From NCBI RefSeq assembly GCF_030247185.1, contig NC_080571.1, positions 348,870,254 through 348,934,253 of the forward strand: DNA of 64,000 bases. The letters are read 5' to 3'. A model generated the notes under the pieces. It was given only the letters and a program-made list of their open reading frames with translations, did no database searches and had not been told where the DNA came from. A program made the translations under genes and the position numbers. Positions 1 through 11,780 of the stretch are shown one piece after another; positions within the stretch are counted from its first letter, which is position 1, and each line of letters starts with the position of its first letter. This DNA is from Malaya genurostris (lineage: Eukaryota; Arthropoda; Insecta; Diptera; Culicidae).

Positions 1-385
1 CCTTGTAATTCCGGAACCGGAAGTCGGATAAAGATAAAACTCAATAGCGATCTATGGGACCATAAGATCTTTCGTTTGAATCTAAGTTGGAGACATTTTT
101 TTTGGGTGCATATCACCCTGTAATTCCGGAACCGGAAATCGGATCGGGATAAAATTCAATAGCGATCTATGGGACCATAAGACCTTCCATTTGAATCTGA
201 GTTTGTAAAAATATCTGAGAAAATCGAGTGACATTATTTGTCACATACACACATACACACACAGACATTTGCTCAGTTCGTTGAGCTGAATCGAATGGTA
301 TATGACATTCGGCCCTCCGGGCCTCGGTTCAAAAGTCGGTTTTCACAGTGATTGTATAGCCTTTCTATATGAGAAAGACAAAAAC
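1..385 (-). repeat. Family A interspersed repeat (GGAACCGGAAGTCGG family), inverted copy cut by the window edge
   Basis: Two tandem modules of about 118 bp, near 3-60 and 119-180, share the phrase TTCCGGAACCGGAA and a second phrase about the 'gatctatgggaccataaga' stretch. Next to them lie a CA-rich stretch (239-262) and the terminal block ending near 385 with TTTCTATATGAGAAAG. The same sequence in the other orientation is complete at 39644-40165. About ten copies lie in the window. It has no coding capacity and looks like a non-autonomous element with modular internal duplications. Confidence 0.8.
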
Positions 386-2650
386 TAACTGTAGATAAAT
401 ATTTACTATTTGTAGAGCGTTGAATTTATAAACTTGTTAGTTGAAATAAATGATATCTACTCAAAATGATTAGTTATTTCAACTTACTTTCTTGTTTGTT
501 AAAATCATTCATTTTGTTTTCAAGAATAGAGTTTTTGATAATTGTTTTTTCGATTTATACATATTCAGCAATTTCAATTACTCACATTTATAAAATTCCA
601 AAATCAACGCCTGGTATTGAATAAACATAGATATTGCAAAAAAATCAACTCAACTTTTGTTGATATGCAATAAATTGGTAATTTAATTCAACAATAACAT
701 CAACTGAAACAAATATTTTTTTGTATGGCTAGACTAAAATTTTCATTCAAATTAAACAGATATAATTGTTGATATTGATGGGAGTAAAGCTTGCTTCAGA
801 TAGAAATGGAACAAAGACAATTGCCTGTATTTTAGTTATTTATTATTTGTATTCAAGATTTTTTTTATACAAATGTAATGTTTTCTTCATACTTTTAAGA
901 AAAAATACGGATAAAATTATTCGTCACGGTTTCGAAGGAATTCTCGAATTTTTCCTGTAACACGGCTCATTAGGCGGCGCACACCCTCTTCGTCGGTCGT
1001 TTTAGCTATCTCATTCCACCAGGTCGTCATCTGATTGATGTCTTTGACAACCTTTCCCTTTGCCTTGAGTCTCCTCTTCATGATTGCCCAGTATTTCGCA
1101 ATAGGGCGGAACTGGGGGCAGTTGGGTGGGTTAAGGTTTTTCGGAACGAACTGGACCCCTTTCTCTGCATACCATTCTTGAACGACTTTGCTGTAATGAC
1201 AGCTTGCCAAATCTGGCCAAAACATTACGGGATGGCCGTGGGATCGAATGAACGGCAAAATTCGTTTTTGGAGACACTCTTTTTGGTATAGTTCCGATGT
1301 CATTGTCTTATTTGTAACGAAAACTTTCGTTTTTTTTTTGCCACAGCTGCAAATGCCCTGCCAAATCATAAATTTTCTTGCAAATTTGTCGGCAAAAACA
1401 AATTTAAATTTGGCTGGAATATCCCCCCGAGCCGTTGCCTAGTAAAATTTGTGACCTGGGATTTGCCCGAAGTCAGCCTTGACATAGGTTTCATCGTCCA
1501 TCAGAAGACACCCGTCGAACTTGATTGGCACCTGGTCATATAGTTTCCGAGCACGAATTTTGACCACACTGTTCTGTTTTATGGTCCGATTTGGCTGTTT
1601 GCTAGCTCGATACGACTCGGTTCCTTCCCGGAGTCGAGTTCTCCTCACGGTACTATGGGCAGCACCGAATTTTCTGGCCAATTCACGGCCCGACAGATTA
1701 GGATTCCTCTTAATCGTCTTCAAAATCTTACCACGCAGTTTCCGGTCGACAGTTCCACTCCGACGATTGGCTTGAGGCTTCCGAATCGTCGTCAATGTTT
1801 CCTTAAACCGTATGATAACGCGCCATACGGTATTTCTGGGCAATTTCAGCTTTTCCAAATAACTGTGCACATTTTTTCCCTTCTTTCGGCTTCCATGTTG
1901 ATTGTTTACAAAGTACAGTCGATTTGCGGAATGTCAAAAATCATACGTGAAGCTGACAAAATTCCCGACACGTGGGCGCCAAGAACTTCCAAATCCGTCC
2001 ACCAGGAGCGCCACAATATGAGCAAAAGTTTGTTTCAATTCTAAATAAAGCAAGCTTTAATTGGTTTGAAACAATTATATTCCAGCTTGGGATTAACGGA
2101 AATCAAAAATCTACAGACATTTTTTGCTATTTTAAACAAGCTGCATTTCTCTATATGTAAATACTCAAATACCAGGTCTTGACTGTCCCGCGACAAAAGA
2201 ACTAAACGTCAATATAAATAAAACAAAGTTGAATTTTCAGAATTTGAAAACGAATCTAAAGCGAAATAATAGCAGCATCAAAAAATACCTTGCAACCTAG
2301 TTCCAAAGACTTGTTTATTCTAAAACAAACAAAAACTGTACGGTTTTAACAAACAAAACCCTTAGTTGAAATATCTAAATTTTAGTTCATTTATTGCAAC
2401 TAAAAAGTTTGTGAATTTAAAGAGCCACAATTATTAACTCTGTCGAAAGTTCGTTCATTTAAAAAACTAATTTTTCAAATTGAATTTACTGTGAAATTAC
2501 TCGTCAAGAAATTCACAGGAACGCAAAAGTTGAATGTTTGTTATTTTTAACAAAATATTGATTTAAACAAAAATTATTTGTCATGTTTTTTAGTTTCAAG
2601 CAGCAATATTTAGTTGCGTGAAACCCAAATTGAGTTTTTCTCTGCGTGTA
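386..2650. mobile_element. Long inverted-repeat element enclosing an ITmD37E transposase
   Basis: The AT-rich arm at about 425-531 is the inverted complement of about 2308-2421, with many mismatches. Both arms carry TTAGTTG and TTTGTTTGTTAAAA motifs. The left end is lost where the family A repeat begins. The right end is near 2640-2650 at CTCTGCGTG. A damaged transposase sits between the arms. Either the transposase element inserted into a foldback element, or the arms are very long subterminal repeats of the same element. A similar arm pair is at 51705-52910. Confidence 0.5.
917..1896 (-). pseudogene. ITmD37E (DD37E, Tc1/mariner superfamily) transposase, inactivated
   Basis: This is a cut-and-paste transposase relic of about 325 codons. 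The N-terminal half carries helix-turn-helix DNA-binding sequence, then the first catalytic Asp in MDDETYVKADF (codons at 1493-1498). The second Asp is in FWPDLASCHY (1211-1213). Exactly 37 residues later the expected Glu of the RPIEKYW-type motif reads Ala (GCG, 1097-1099), which a single-base change would explain. An in-frame TAG at 1439-1441 splits the protein. The natural ATG (1894-1896) lies in a different frame from the helix-turn-helix, so a small indel sits near 1870. Three independent lesions make it dead. The 37-residue spacing is a property of the ITmD37E group described from mosquitoes. Family assignment is strong. Confidence 0.9.
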
Positions 2651-2694
2651 AAAGAAGAAAAAAAATCGTGTCGTTGGGACAATTTCGACCCTTG

Positions 2695-3712
2695 CACAGT
2701 GGTCCGAAACGGGAAATTAGCGTGACAAAAATATTTTCACTATTAAATATTAGTATTTTGTAGTTGATGTATTTACAAAAGTTACAATGCGGTTACTGAA
2801 AGGTCATAATATAAGTAAAAATTTAAGAGAAAATTGGAAGGGTGTTATTTTTTTTTGACTTATTTGAATTAGTCTTAAAAATACCTTCAAAAATCACCTA
2901 AAAAATTACATAACTTTTAAACGCCTTAACCTATCAACATACTTTGGAGATCTGTTTTCGGCTGTAGTTTTTGAGTGTCTCATTTCTCGAAAAGACAGTG
3001 TATGGAACACTTGTAGAACTAGTTCGATACTATTATTTTGCTTAAGGAAGTATGTTGATACGTAGGCATTTTTAAGACTAATTTAAATTAAGTTAAAAAA
3101 ATAACACCCTTCCAATTTTCTCTTAAATTTTTACTTATATCATGACCTTTCAGTAATCGTATAGGATACATTTTCATTGATCCGGCATCTAATGAATATT
3201 GATATTTGAAACTTGACTAGTTTTTGATAAAAAACAATCATTAAAAATTTTTACTTGTAGCTCATATGAAAAATCTGGGTTGAGTAAAATTGTACACAAT
3301 GATTAGTTCAAAAACCCTTCCGAAGACAACTTCTCCGTACAAACAAAAAAAGTGATTTTTCAGGAGCCACCAAAAAAAGTGATTTTTCAGGAGCCACCCT
3401 GCTTTTATTCGGGAAAATTGATGTGGAACTCGATCAAATGAAAAGCTTGAGAGGTGTTTTTTTTTCAGCAATGCTGCTCAAAATAAAATTTCCTGCAACT
3501 TTATTGCACAACAAAATCATTTTTGAGTTTAGTTAAGAAAGTTAGATTTCAGATTTCATTCTAAATGAGGACCACCCTAGTAACTTTTTTTTTCATCAAA
3601 GGGAGCGCCATTTGATTACAAAAAACTTTTGTGAGGACATCGACTACAAAAAATTAATATTTAATAGTGAAAATATGTTTGTCACGCTAATTTGCCGTTT
3701 CGGACCATAGTG
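2695..3712. mobile_element. Transib-like non-autonomous element with CACAGTG termini
   Basis: Terminal inverted repeats of about 76 bp occupy 2695-2770 and 3637-3712 and are about 90% identical by eye. They begin CACAGTGGTCCGAAACGG on the left and, read inward, CACTATGGTCCGAAACGG on the right. The flanking 5 bp are CCTTG (2690-2694) and CATTG (3713-3717), a 4-of-5 match. Transib transposons have CAC-type heptamer ends and 5-bp target duplications, so this family is the best fit, but no transposase is present. A 27-bp unit is duplicated in tandem at 3344-3370 and 3371-3397. Confidence 0.65.
2793..3157. repeat. Second inverted repeat nested inside the Transib-like element
   Basis: Bases 2793-2883 and 3067-3157 are near-perfect inverted complements, carrying AAAATTGGAAGGGTGTTA and its complement, around a loop of about 180 bp. 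This is separate from the outer terminal repeats, so the element is a double hairpin. It may be an insertion or a composite of two foldback units. Confidence 0.8.
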
Positions 3713-3717
3713 CATTG

Positions 3718-5880
3718 CTTCTACTCATGCAGCCGCGAAAAGTCGATGCCTACTTCGATGGGTAATAACTGTCGTCCGAGTCGAGTATTTGACGGCCACT
3801 CAGCTCGGTGAATTTCAACTGATTGATATTCAATCAACAATCACAGATTGATTCTGCTGATAAATGTCAATAGAAAACTGTAGTACTGATGCCTACAATA
3901 GTTTCGAATGAATCTTTGTTGTGTTGCACGAAAACAGCAAGATGGCAAACGGTGCCAAATTGTTCCAGGCTATTATTTCGTAAAACCTAACATCAATGTC
4001 CCATAAAAATGGAAGCACAACAACAACAGTTCGTAATTTTAATGCTTTCCTAGATATTTTACCGTTCAGGCAATCGGGATAAATGAACTTCCAACTGCCG
4101 GCTGGCAAAGATGGCCGATGTTGCGGAAGTCTCCCGAAGGGCATATCTCATTAGTTCCAGCCGGTCGGCATAAAACCGCGTACACAAACAGTGCGAACCG
4201 TTTACGTTCCCGGCGACTTGGGCTCCGGCTAAACGGTCCTAGTAATTCATCACTTACTGGTGGGCGACAACGATTCATACGAACACACCTCTTTCGATGA
4301 CTTTTGCGGCTCTGGGTAACGACACATGATTCAACCAAACAGACTGTTTTTTTTTTCGCAACAGATTCATGTTCGATCAAACGTTCGCGTGGTTTGCCTT
4401 CTCACTCAGCCTTTCGATCATAATCGTAAATTTTCGGCAACATCAAGTTTCTATAGTGAAGTAAGTTGTGCTACAAATTTGCAATCTTAACTGATCCGTA
4501 AGCCGCAAGTGCAAATCCCTTGATAAATAAAGTGAATTATCCAAAGAACATTCTGGGGAGGACATTGTAAAATGGAAATACAAAGTGAATCCAAGCAGAC
4601 ACATTGACTTCTAGACTGGGTGATCCAAAGCCGACAGCTCTCCGGCACAGACCGGATTAGCCGGAGCCCGTATTACTAATTTATTACACTTTGACGATCA
4701 ACGGGACGAATCCTGGTCGGAGTAATCCTGGTTCGGTTGTTGCCGTTCTCAACCGAATAGATATGAAATAAGTTTATTGACATCGATATATTTTCATATG
4801 ACCATAGAAAAGCTCAATATTTATTTTATCTTGCTGCTGAGATAAAACCGATTCAACCGAAAACCCGTTCTTTTGTTGAATAACGCTTTTGGCGGTTCCT
4901 GAGCCAGATCGGGATTGAACCGGGGTTTGTGTACTGGGATGGAGAGGATTTCGCTCATTTCAATAATGAGAAAGAGAGAGAGAGAGAGAGAGAAACTGAG
5001 GGTCAGGTGATGGAGTGTGTGTCACACCGCGCGGGTGTCCGATTCTCGGGCTTGCTTTACCAATGCTACACTTCACCGACAAATCTCGTTTGGCAATAAG
5101 CAGCAGCAGCACTGAGGCAAAGTTTTAGAACACGAGACGGGCGGAGTCTGATGCTAGTGCTTATAAGAAGAAAAAAACGAGAGGCAGTATTATAAAAGCT
5201 CGTTATGGATCTACGTTGTTTTCGGACCCCACTCGACTTAACATGTAAGCGTACCTGACAGAGAATGAAACCTGAGCCTTGCCATACACTGCCTCTGCCA
5301 GGGCCATCAGACCCTGGAAGCAAGCACAAAACGTTGGAATGCCGCGTGGTCTTACAGCGATGCTACCAGGAGAGCAAACAAAAAAAAAGTAGAAAATATT
5401 AAAAGCGAAAGATAATGATAATGGCGTTGTCCGCTGGTGTTATATATGAGAATCATAACAATAAACGTAAAAAAGTAAGAAAAACGACGGGCATAGAAAC
5501 GCTCGCAGTAATTAAGATTAGGATTGTTCTGTTTCAGATTACCCCCACTCGCAATACGGTTGGCAGAAGGAACTTACCGAAGCGGTTGACAAATTTGCGT
5601 TGGTTGCCAAATGCCATCAAACGTCGGTGTCTTTTTTTTATTGCAACTCGGGTCACTGGAGGTTAAGACCTTGTATGAATATGCAAACAAATTAATTTCG
5701 AATCGGACTATTTGCCTCAAACGTTGCGGAAGTAAGTTATCTTCTATCCCCCGGCTGTATTAACTATTGCATTAAGCTTATTTGTGTACTTATTTCTTGA
5801 CAATTCAGTCTTCCGTGTTTGGTCTAGCCGGACCTAAGAATGTTTCTTGCTAATTGATCAATAAAAAAGTAACTTGAGAA
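3718..5880. other. Single-copy DNA without a recognisable gene
   Basis: No convincing coding exon, tRNA or transposon signature was seen. Base composition is less AT-rich than the flanks. Short reading frames on both strands lack codon character or known motifs. The region could hold regulatory DNA. Confidence 0.5.
4972..4994. repeat. (GA)n microsatellite
   Basis: Uninterrupted alternating AG for about 22 bases within single-copy DNA. Confidence 0.95.
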
Positions 5881-5894
5881 ATTTTATTTCATTG

Positions 5895-5965
5895 TCAGCT
5901 GCGCCATCTTCATCTTGCTTTTTCTACAACGGAATATGCCTTGCCAAATCATCAATTTTTGAGCA
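5895..5965 (-). pseudogene. ITmD37E transposase scrap
   Basis: Minus-strand translation gives a stretch around KLMIWQGIFRCRKSK that parallels KFMIWQGICSCGKKK in the transposase at 917-1896 (its codons near 1340-1375). Only this central block is recognisable. The rest has decayed or been deleted. Confidence 0.6.
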
Positions 5966-6001
5966 AAATTTATATTGAAAGACAAATTTATACTTGACCG
6001 T

Positions 6002-6239
6002 TCCGGTCATTTGTTGCATCTACCTTAATTTTTTCCACTCACGGAACCGTTTGAAGCAGTTTTAGTAAAATTCAATGATTTCGAAATTTGAACATTTTTG
6101 ACTGTTAAACATTAATTCCCTCCGGTCATTTGTTGCATCTACCTTAATTTTTTCCACTCACGGAACCGTTCGAAGCAGTTTTAGTAAAATTCAATGATTT
6201 CGAAATTTGAACATTATTGACTGTTAAACATTAATTCCC
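6002..6239. repeat. 119-bp direct tandem duplication
   Basis: Bases 6002-6120 are repeated at 6121-6239 with only a few differences (for example TTTGAAGCAG against TTCGAAGCAG). The near identity suggests a recent duplication. It adjoins the transposase scrap. Confidence 0.95.
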
Positions 6240-6344
6240 TTCCTTCGGTTTCCACAACTTTCTAATGTGGATAAATTGGAACAAGACTTATACCACTGGA
6301 AGCGGATAACTTCTCGAACAATCTGTTGTCAAAAGGATCGAAAA

Positions 6345-7225
6345 CCATTTCGCCGAAAGTCGTTCCGCCGAATGTCATTTCGCCGAACAGGTCATTTGGC
6401 CGAAAGTCGTTCCGCCGAATGCCATTTCGCCGAAAGTAGTTTCGCCGGTCATTTGGTCATTTCCCCTAAAGGGTAATTTAGGCTACATCAAATTATTATT
6501 TTTTTGTCCTGTATAACTTATATGGCGCAGCCACATAACCGAAGCCAAGATGGCTCGGCGCCATAAATCCGCCGAGGCGACGCCGGCTGAGTTGGCCGCC
6601 GACCCGCCGTCGGAAGCGGCGGCCTCTTGCATACAAACCTGTAACCGCGTCGTTTACCCGGTCTACTCAGAGCTAGGTTTCTTTGCTTTAGTTAGGTCCG
6701 AACGAACGGTAGCGAGGTCGAACAGCACACGAATCAAATCGATGTGGCGAAGCCGCATTAGCAATTTTTTCATTCAGTAAACGGAAAATACCACATACAT
6801 TTGCTTGGTAGATACACCTGTGGAATTGCTTTGATGATTAGTGGGTAACAGTCAACAAGTTTCCTTGGGAACTCCGTTCTGAGGTTCATGAATCAATCTT
6901 CATTCAAGAAGTACAATTGCTTAGCGGCTCAAATTGAACTGCCGAGTTTAGCACTAAGCAGTTCAATTTGAACTGCTCTGCACTGATGAGTCAAAGACGA
7001 AACGTAAAAATAATAAAAACGGTTATGCGCCCTAGCACAAAATTTGGCTGACCCTTAAATGAGTACGATTGTGTTCACTTTAAATCAATTCCAGCTATAA
7101 TAATAAGACAATTGCAGGAATCGGCGAAATGGCTTTCGGCGAAATGACATTCGGCGAATTGGCCCATTCGGCGAAATGACATTAGGCGAAATGACCCTTT
7201 TGACGAAATGACTTTCAGCGAACGG
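6345..7225 (+). mobile_element. GGCGAAA foldback element, copy 1
   Basis: The left end is an array of TTTCGCCGAAAGTCGT-like units (6345-6465). The right end is the inverted array TTTCGGCGAAATGACAT (7120-7225). Between them lies a GC-rich core (about 6515-6780) shared with three other copies (13946, 21735, 55993). The core holds a perfect hairpin with GGCCGCCG and CGGCGGCC stems near 6594-6625. A reading frame at 6550-6780 (76 codons, starting MARRHKSAEA) is open here and in copy 2. The differences between the copies fall mostly at amino-acid-changing positions, so I do not call it a gene. No transposase is present. Confidence 0.8.
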
Positions 7226-8659
7226 CTTTGAGATTGGAACTTGTGAGTGCTTATTTATATCATGTTTTGACGTCATCTGCTCTGAGCATTCACACAAACC
7301 GTCAGTGCTGCTAAAGATTATTCTTTTTGTCCCCAGAAACTCTAAATGAAAAATTAAATAATCTCATTTGATTTTTGACGTAGGCCTACGTCTTTCTTAG
7401 CTACCCTCTCAGCACCCCCCGTTCTATTTTGTTGGCCCTGGAGCACTTGTTGAACTACATACTACACGAAATATTCGTTCAACTTGCTGGAACGGTTTGT
7501 TGTTGTTTTTTCTCTTGCAAAAAAATGTGTAAAGTGTGTGTTACCTTCATTTAAAAAGAATTTTTTTTGTTATTCTACGTGAAGTAGAAGTACTGTACAG
7601 GTACGCAGTGTTAGTTTAAAAAAAATAAGTGGAATAAATTTCAGAAATTCTCCAGTAAAAATAGTTCAACGGGGCTCCAACTCCTCATATTAAAAAAGGC
7701 TCAACAATGGACCTCTGTCTGCCGGGTTTGTTGAACGAAAATAATGGCATTCGGTTCAACGGTCTGTTTCAAAATCGGCAAACGAAGGTCCCGTGTTGGT
7801 CTCCCGTTGAACGATTGATTGGACTTGCTTTGGACCAATGATCCAACGTATTGGACCAACGAAGGTCCACCGTTGAACGTTTTTTCTAAGAGGGTCACAA
7901 CACGAAAGTGCAACGAAATTACTCCAGATTTTATTTCTTAATAACTTTTTCCCCGTTTGAGTACTTTCTCTAATTCTTTCAAGAAACGAATGGACGAAGG
8001 TGTAAGATTTCTGTTAATACCATGTTTGTTGCGTAAACATTGTTTAAACAGTGCAAAATAGGTCCAAACACGAAACATCAAGTTTGCTTGCTTCAGTCTA
8101 CTGCAGGTCGTTTGCATTGGAGAAAACTGAGAACGAAAAGTGGACAACGATGGGGAACATTATACAAAATCAGTCGTTCTAATGGCATTAAATGTTATCT
8201 AAAGTACTATACGAATCGGAGGTAGAAATCATCAGTTTAGTGATAATCTGGAATAGTTTGGTTAGTTTTCTGCACTTTTCGCAGAGCGACATTCGCACCA
8301 AACGAGCGCAAAGAAAGCTAACATCTGGCTGCATCGCGTTCGAAAAAAGCTGTTCCTAACAGTGTTTAATATCGTAGAAAATTCCACAATTTGGATTTTG
8401 CATTTTGATAGTTTCTTCCACTCAAATATTGAGATGTATGAAATATTGAAATGTATAAGCGATTGTACGACTTGTGTTACGATTATATCAGGGGTACAAC
8501 TTTGCTTTCGCCGTTTTCCGATAGGTGGCTGCATCGTCTGAGGCTGGTCAAAATACATAGATGATAATGCCTTTAAAGTGACTGTGTACAGTGCCTAACG
8601 AATTGTCATCACTGTTTCAGTGACAGTTGTTCTTGTTTTCGTATTATTCACGCTCGAAA
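7226..8659. other. Non-coding interval with one small MITE-like unit
   Basis: Apart from the inverted-repeat unit at about 7692-7886, nothing here resembles a gene. Confidence 0.5.
7692..7886. mobile_element. MITE-like unit with GTTCAAC-GGTGGACC ends
   Basis: The left sequence AAAAAAGGCTCAACAATGG and the inverted right sequence ACCGTTGAACGTTTTTT form imperfect terminal inverted repeats about 195 bp apart. The interior repeats related GGACCAA and GTTGAACG words. Target duplication is not clear. Confidence 0.5.
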
Positions 8660-9307
8660 ATGTCTGTTTATGTGCCCAATTCTCGCCATTTGCGAGAAGT
8701 TTTACTTTTCTGTTCTTTTTGTTGTTTCTTTTGCAGCTGAAGCGCATCGAATGCACTCAGAAACTTACGGTGATGCTGCTCTGAGTAAAAGAACGTGTCG
8801 GGACTGGTTTCAACGTTTTAAAAATGGTGATTTCGATGTCAAAGACAAACATGATGGTGGAAGAGAAAAAACCTTCAAAGATGAATAACAATTTACTACG
8901 AGCTCTTAAAACCGGGTAAAATCATCACAGGAGATCGCTACCGAACGCAACTGATGCACCTTAGTCGCGCGCTAAAAGAAAAGCGGCCACAATATCAAGA
9001 GCGAATCCTCCAACATCCTCACGTCGTAAAAGTAGTCAAAAAGTACCTGGAAACGCTGAAATTGGAAGTCTTGCCTCACCCGCCGTATTACCCAGATGTC
9101 GCCCCTTCTGACTTCCATCTATTCCGTTCGATGGCACACGGCCTGGCAGATCAACATTTTCAATCCTTCGAAGAGTTGGAAAAATGGATTGCTTCATGGA
9201 TAGCGTCAAAAGAGGACTCCGAAAATTGCCGGAAAGATGAGAGAAAGTTGTCGTTAGCGACGTACAATACTTTGAATAATACATCTTTAAGCACTTTTTC
9301 GCAATAA
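8660..9307 (+). pseudogene. mariner (DD34D) transposase with large internal deletion
   Basis: The natural start (8660) gives MSVYVPNSRHLREVLLF, typical of mariner N-termini. A frameshift follows before AEAHRMHSETYGDAALS and CRDWFQRFKNGDFDVKD (8735-8885), the second helix-turn-helix region. A stop at about 8886 and an internal deletion then remove the first catalytic Asp block. The frame resumes with PHVVKVVKKYLE, where the usual DNARPH block holding the second Asp is broken. It continues to the intact third-Asp motif YYPDVAPSDFHLF and a C-terminal tail ending at 9307. It is non-functional: about 216 codons remain of the usual 345. Confidence 0.9.
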
Positions 9308-9850
9308 AGCTTTCAATTTTGGAATTATGTAATGATTTCTTCTAGGTCAAGGTTCAAACGTACAAATGGCTTGGAATGGCGGCCCTACTTCCTGGAACGC
9401 AAACGTAATCATCAGTAACCAAACAGTCATTTTCAAGATTCCAAAGTCAAGACTTTTCAGGACCCCAAAAGTAACGTAACAAACTTATTTTAAAAAAACT
9501 GTCTTAAACTGTTGCTCTAGTTCCTATAATACAAACGCAATCTTCAGAAACCGAGTGGTCCTATTCAGGAGTATCACTCAAATCACTTAATAACTATACA
9601 CATCTCGAATGCAGTCCTACGTCAATCTTGCGGCTATGTCTCTGACATTACCTACTACAAGTATTTTGCAAAGCTGGTTTTCTCTTTAAAAAATCATAAC
9701 TTGATAACAGCGGAACCGATTTTTATCAATTATTGGATATGTTTTCTAGAAATAACAATAGTTTCTAGGGAAAATACGTTGAAGTTGAAGTTTTGTGATT
9801 GATAACGTCAATTGCATACGATACTAGATAGAGGACGCTTTTTTTTGAAT
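9308..9850. other. Non-coding interval with a degenerate internal duplication
   Basis: The stretch around 9395-9450 resembles 9525-9580 (both with CAAACG-AATC and AACC words), suggesting an old repeat of unknown type. No gene is visible. Confidence 0.4.
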
Positions 9851-10429
9851 TTATTTTTTCAGGTTCGCAAACAGCCAGTAGTCGCTGGGAGCCAAATCTG
9901 GCGAATACGGTGAATGTGGAAGTAATTCGATGTTCATTTCATGTAGTTTTGCCATTGTATTGATTGACTTGTGACATGGTGCGTTGTCTTGATGAAACAA
10001 AATTTTTTTCTTTGCCATATGCGGTCATTTCTTTGAAATTTCAGCCTTCAAACGCTCCAATAACGAAATATATAATGTTCTCTGTTAATGGTATTTTTTT
10101 TCTCAAGATAGTCGATAAATATTACACCACGCACATCCCAAAATACCAAAATAACTTGGACGAGGTTTACCAGTTGCTGTCCACTCATATGACGATCGTT
10201 TTGATTCCGGAGTGAAGTGATGGATCCATGTTTCATCCAGTGTCACATATTGATGGAAAAATTCCGGTTCGTTACGTTTATATATGGCCAAACACTGCCC
10301 CCGAATCATCAACACGTTCTCGTGTTGCATTAAAACATTCCACACAAACAGAAATAAGCTATTCATGTCGATTCGTTTGACTCTCGTTATATCAACTTTC
10401 AAGATGGCAGTTGCTCTTTTTATAGGCAT
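9851..10429 (-). pseudogene. mariner (DD34D) transposase, 5'-truncated and frameshifted
   Basis: Read on the minus strand, the relic contains VTLDETWIHHFTPESKRSS (first catalytic Asp), then VFWDVRGVIFIDYLEKK, the second Asp in LFHQDNAPCHKS, and 34 residues later the third Asp in YSPDLAPSDYWLF. It stops at 9851 shortly after that motif. At least two frame changes lie between the motifs and the N-terminal helix-turn-helix half is missing. All three catalytic Asp codons survive. This copy is independent of the one at 8660 and differs from it in sequence. Confidence 0.9.
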
Positions 10430-10439
10430 TTGATTATCC

Positions 10440-11742
10440 AGTATTTATTCCTCCCGATAGGATTAAGATTTCATGACAGTGTTTATGTTGAAAAATAAAT
10501 TAAATCAATTTATTTTATGGCTTCCCGAGTCGTCCTCATAACGCAGATGTCTGCTGCAGCAAATATTTGATATTGGAAACATTGTGTCACCGCGATACAT
10601 AACACCTCGGGACTTTCTTCGTATGCTAATTTAGGTCCAGCCTAGCAACAACCGTTCCGGGAATGTATCTACGTACGTACAGGCCATCTAGAACATGTAT
10701 TCCGTTCATTTGCCTCATCATCCGGACGACGCTTGAGTTCTTTATTTTATTTCACTTTATTATTGCTGTAACATCAACCATGCAGCCGGCAGCAGCAGCA
10801 TCAGTAGTGGCGGCGGCAGCAGACCTCAACCCAGAGCGCACTCCATATAAATATTACGTGCTCCATTATTCAACCGCTCCTTCCACTGACACCTTCCCGT
10901 TCCCATGCTCATACGCGCGCGACCAACCGACCTGACCGTCAATCGGTTGCTTGAGCTTGAAAAGAAAACAAGCAAGCTCGGTTCGGCTCCACTCCGTTGT
11001 TGTTGCTGTTGTTGTTGATTTTTTTGTTGTTGCACGATAAATTGTCATGCTTAAACATTTCGCGCTTTCCCGCGGTGTTCTGGGGCTGACCCTCTTCCCG
11101 TGGCCGACAGCTCGCCGAATACACTCGCTACTCACTCATAATATTTATGAGTGGAGTCCTGATTGTTGCGTGCAGTTTTCGCTCAAAACGGCAAACGACC
11201 CCAGCCGGACGACCCCGGCCTGATTGGCCGGTTGTGATCGTGTGTCGTGGCAATGTTTGTCTGGTTGGTTTGATGACACTGTTGTAGTTCCCGGAAGTCC
11301 GTTCATTTTTCGTAGTAGGCTATGTAATCCTCAAGAATGCATAAAAGTACGAATCACTATAGGCATTGTTGTTAAAGTACAACATCTGAATCTTGGGCCA
11401 TACGTTACCTCCCTGTGTAGCTTTTAATTAGTCACTTTTTGAACTTTGTTCTTCAGTTGCGTAGAATCGCATAACAAAATAACTAAGAACCTTCAATAGA
11501 GTGCTTTGCCTTTGAAGAAAAAACTACACCAGAATACCAACTCGAAAACTGCATGGGAAACCCTTTGCAACCGTTTCAACTTGAACACATCTAAAGCGAT
11601 CAGTTCAATAATATCAACGGTATCCCAATTAAGGGGCAATCAACGATTGCGACACGGACATCAGCGGACAAATGACGATTAGTACTGTCTGCTTTATTAT
11701 ATGGCTTTCGGACACGGCACACGCACAGACTGCCAAATTAGC

Positions 11743-11780
<38 letters not shown>

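Noticed and set aside
5066..5329. 87-codon minus-strand frame with an Ala run
   Set aside because: The Ala run comes from a CAG triplet patch. No motif and no splice support.
8700..8740. Intron-like acceptor (pyrimidine tract and TTGCAG) within the mariner relic
   Set aside because: The tract coincides with a frameshift in transposase sequence, and mariner genes lack introns.
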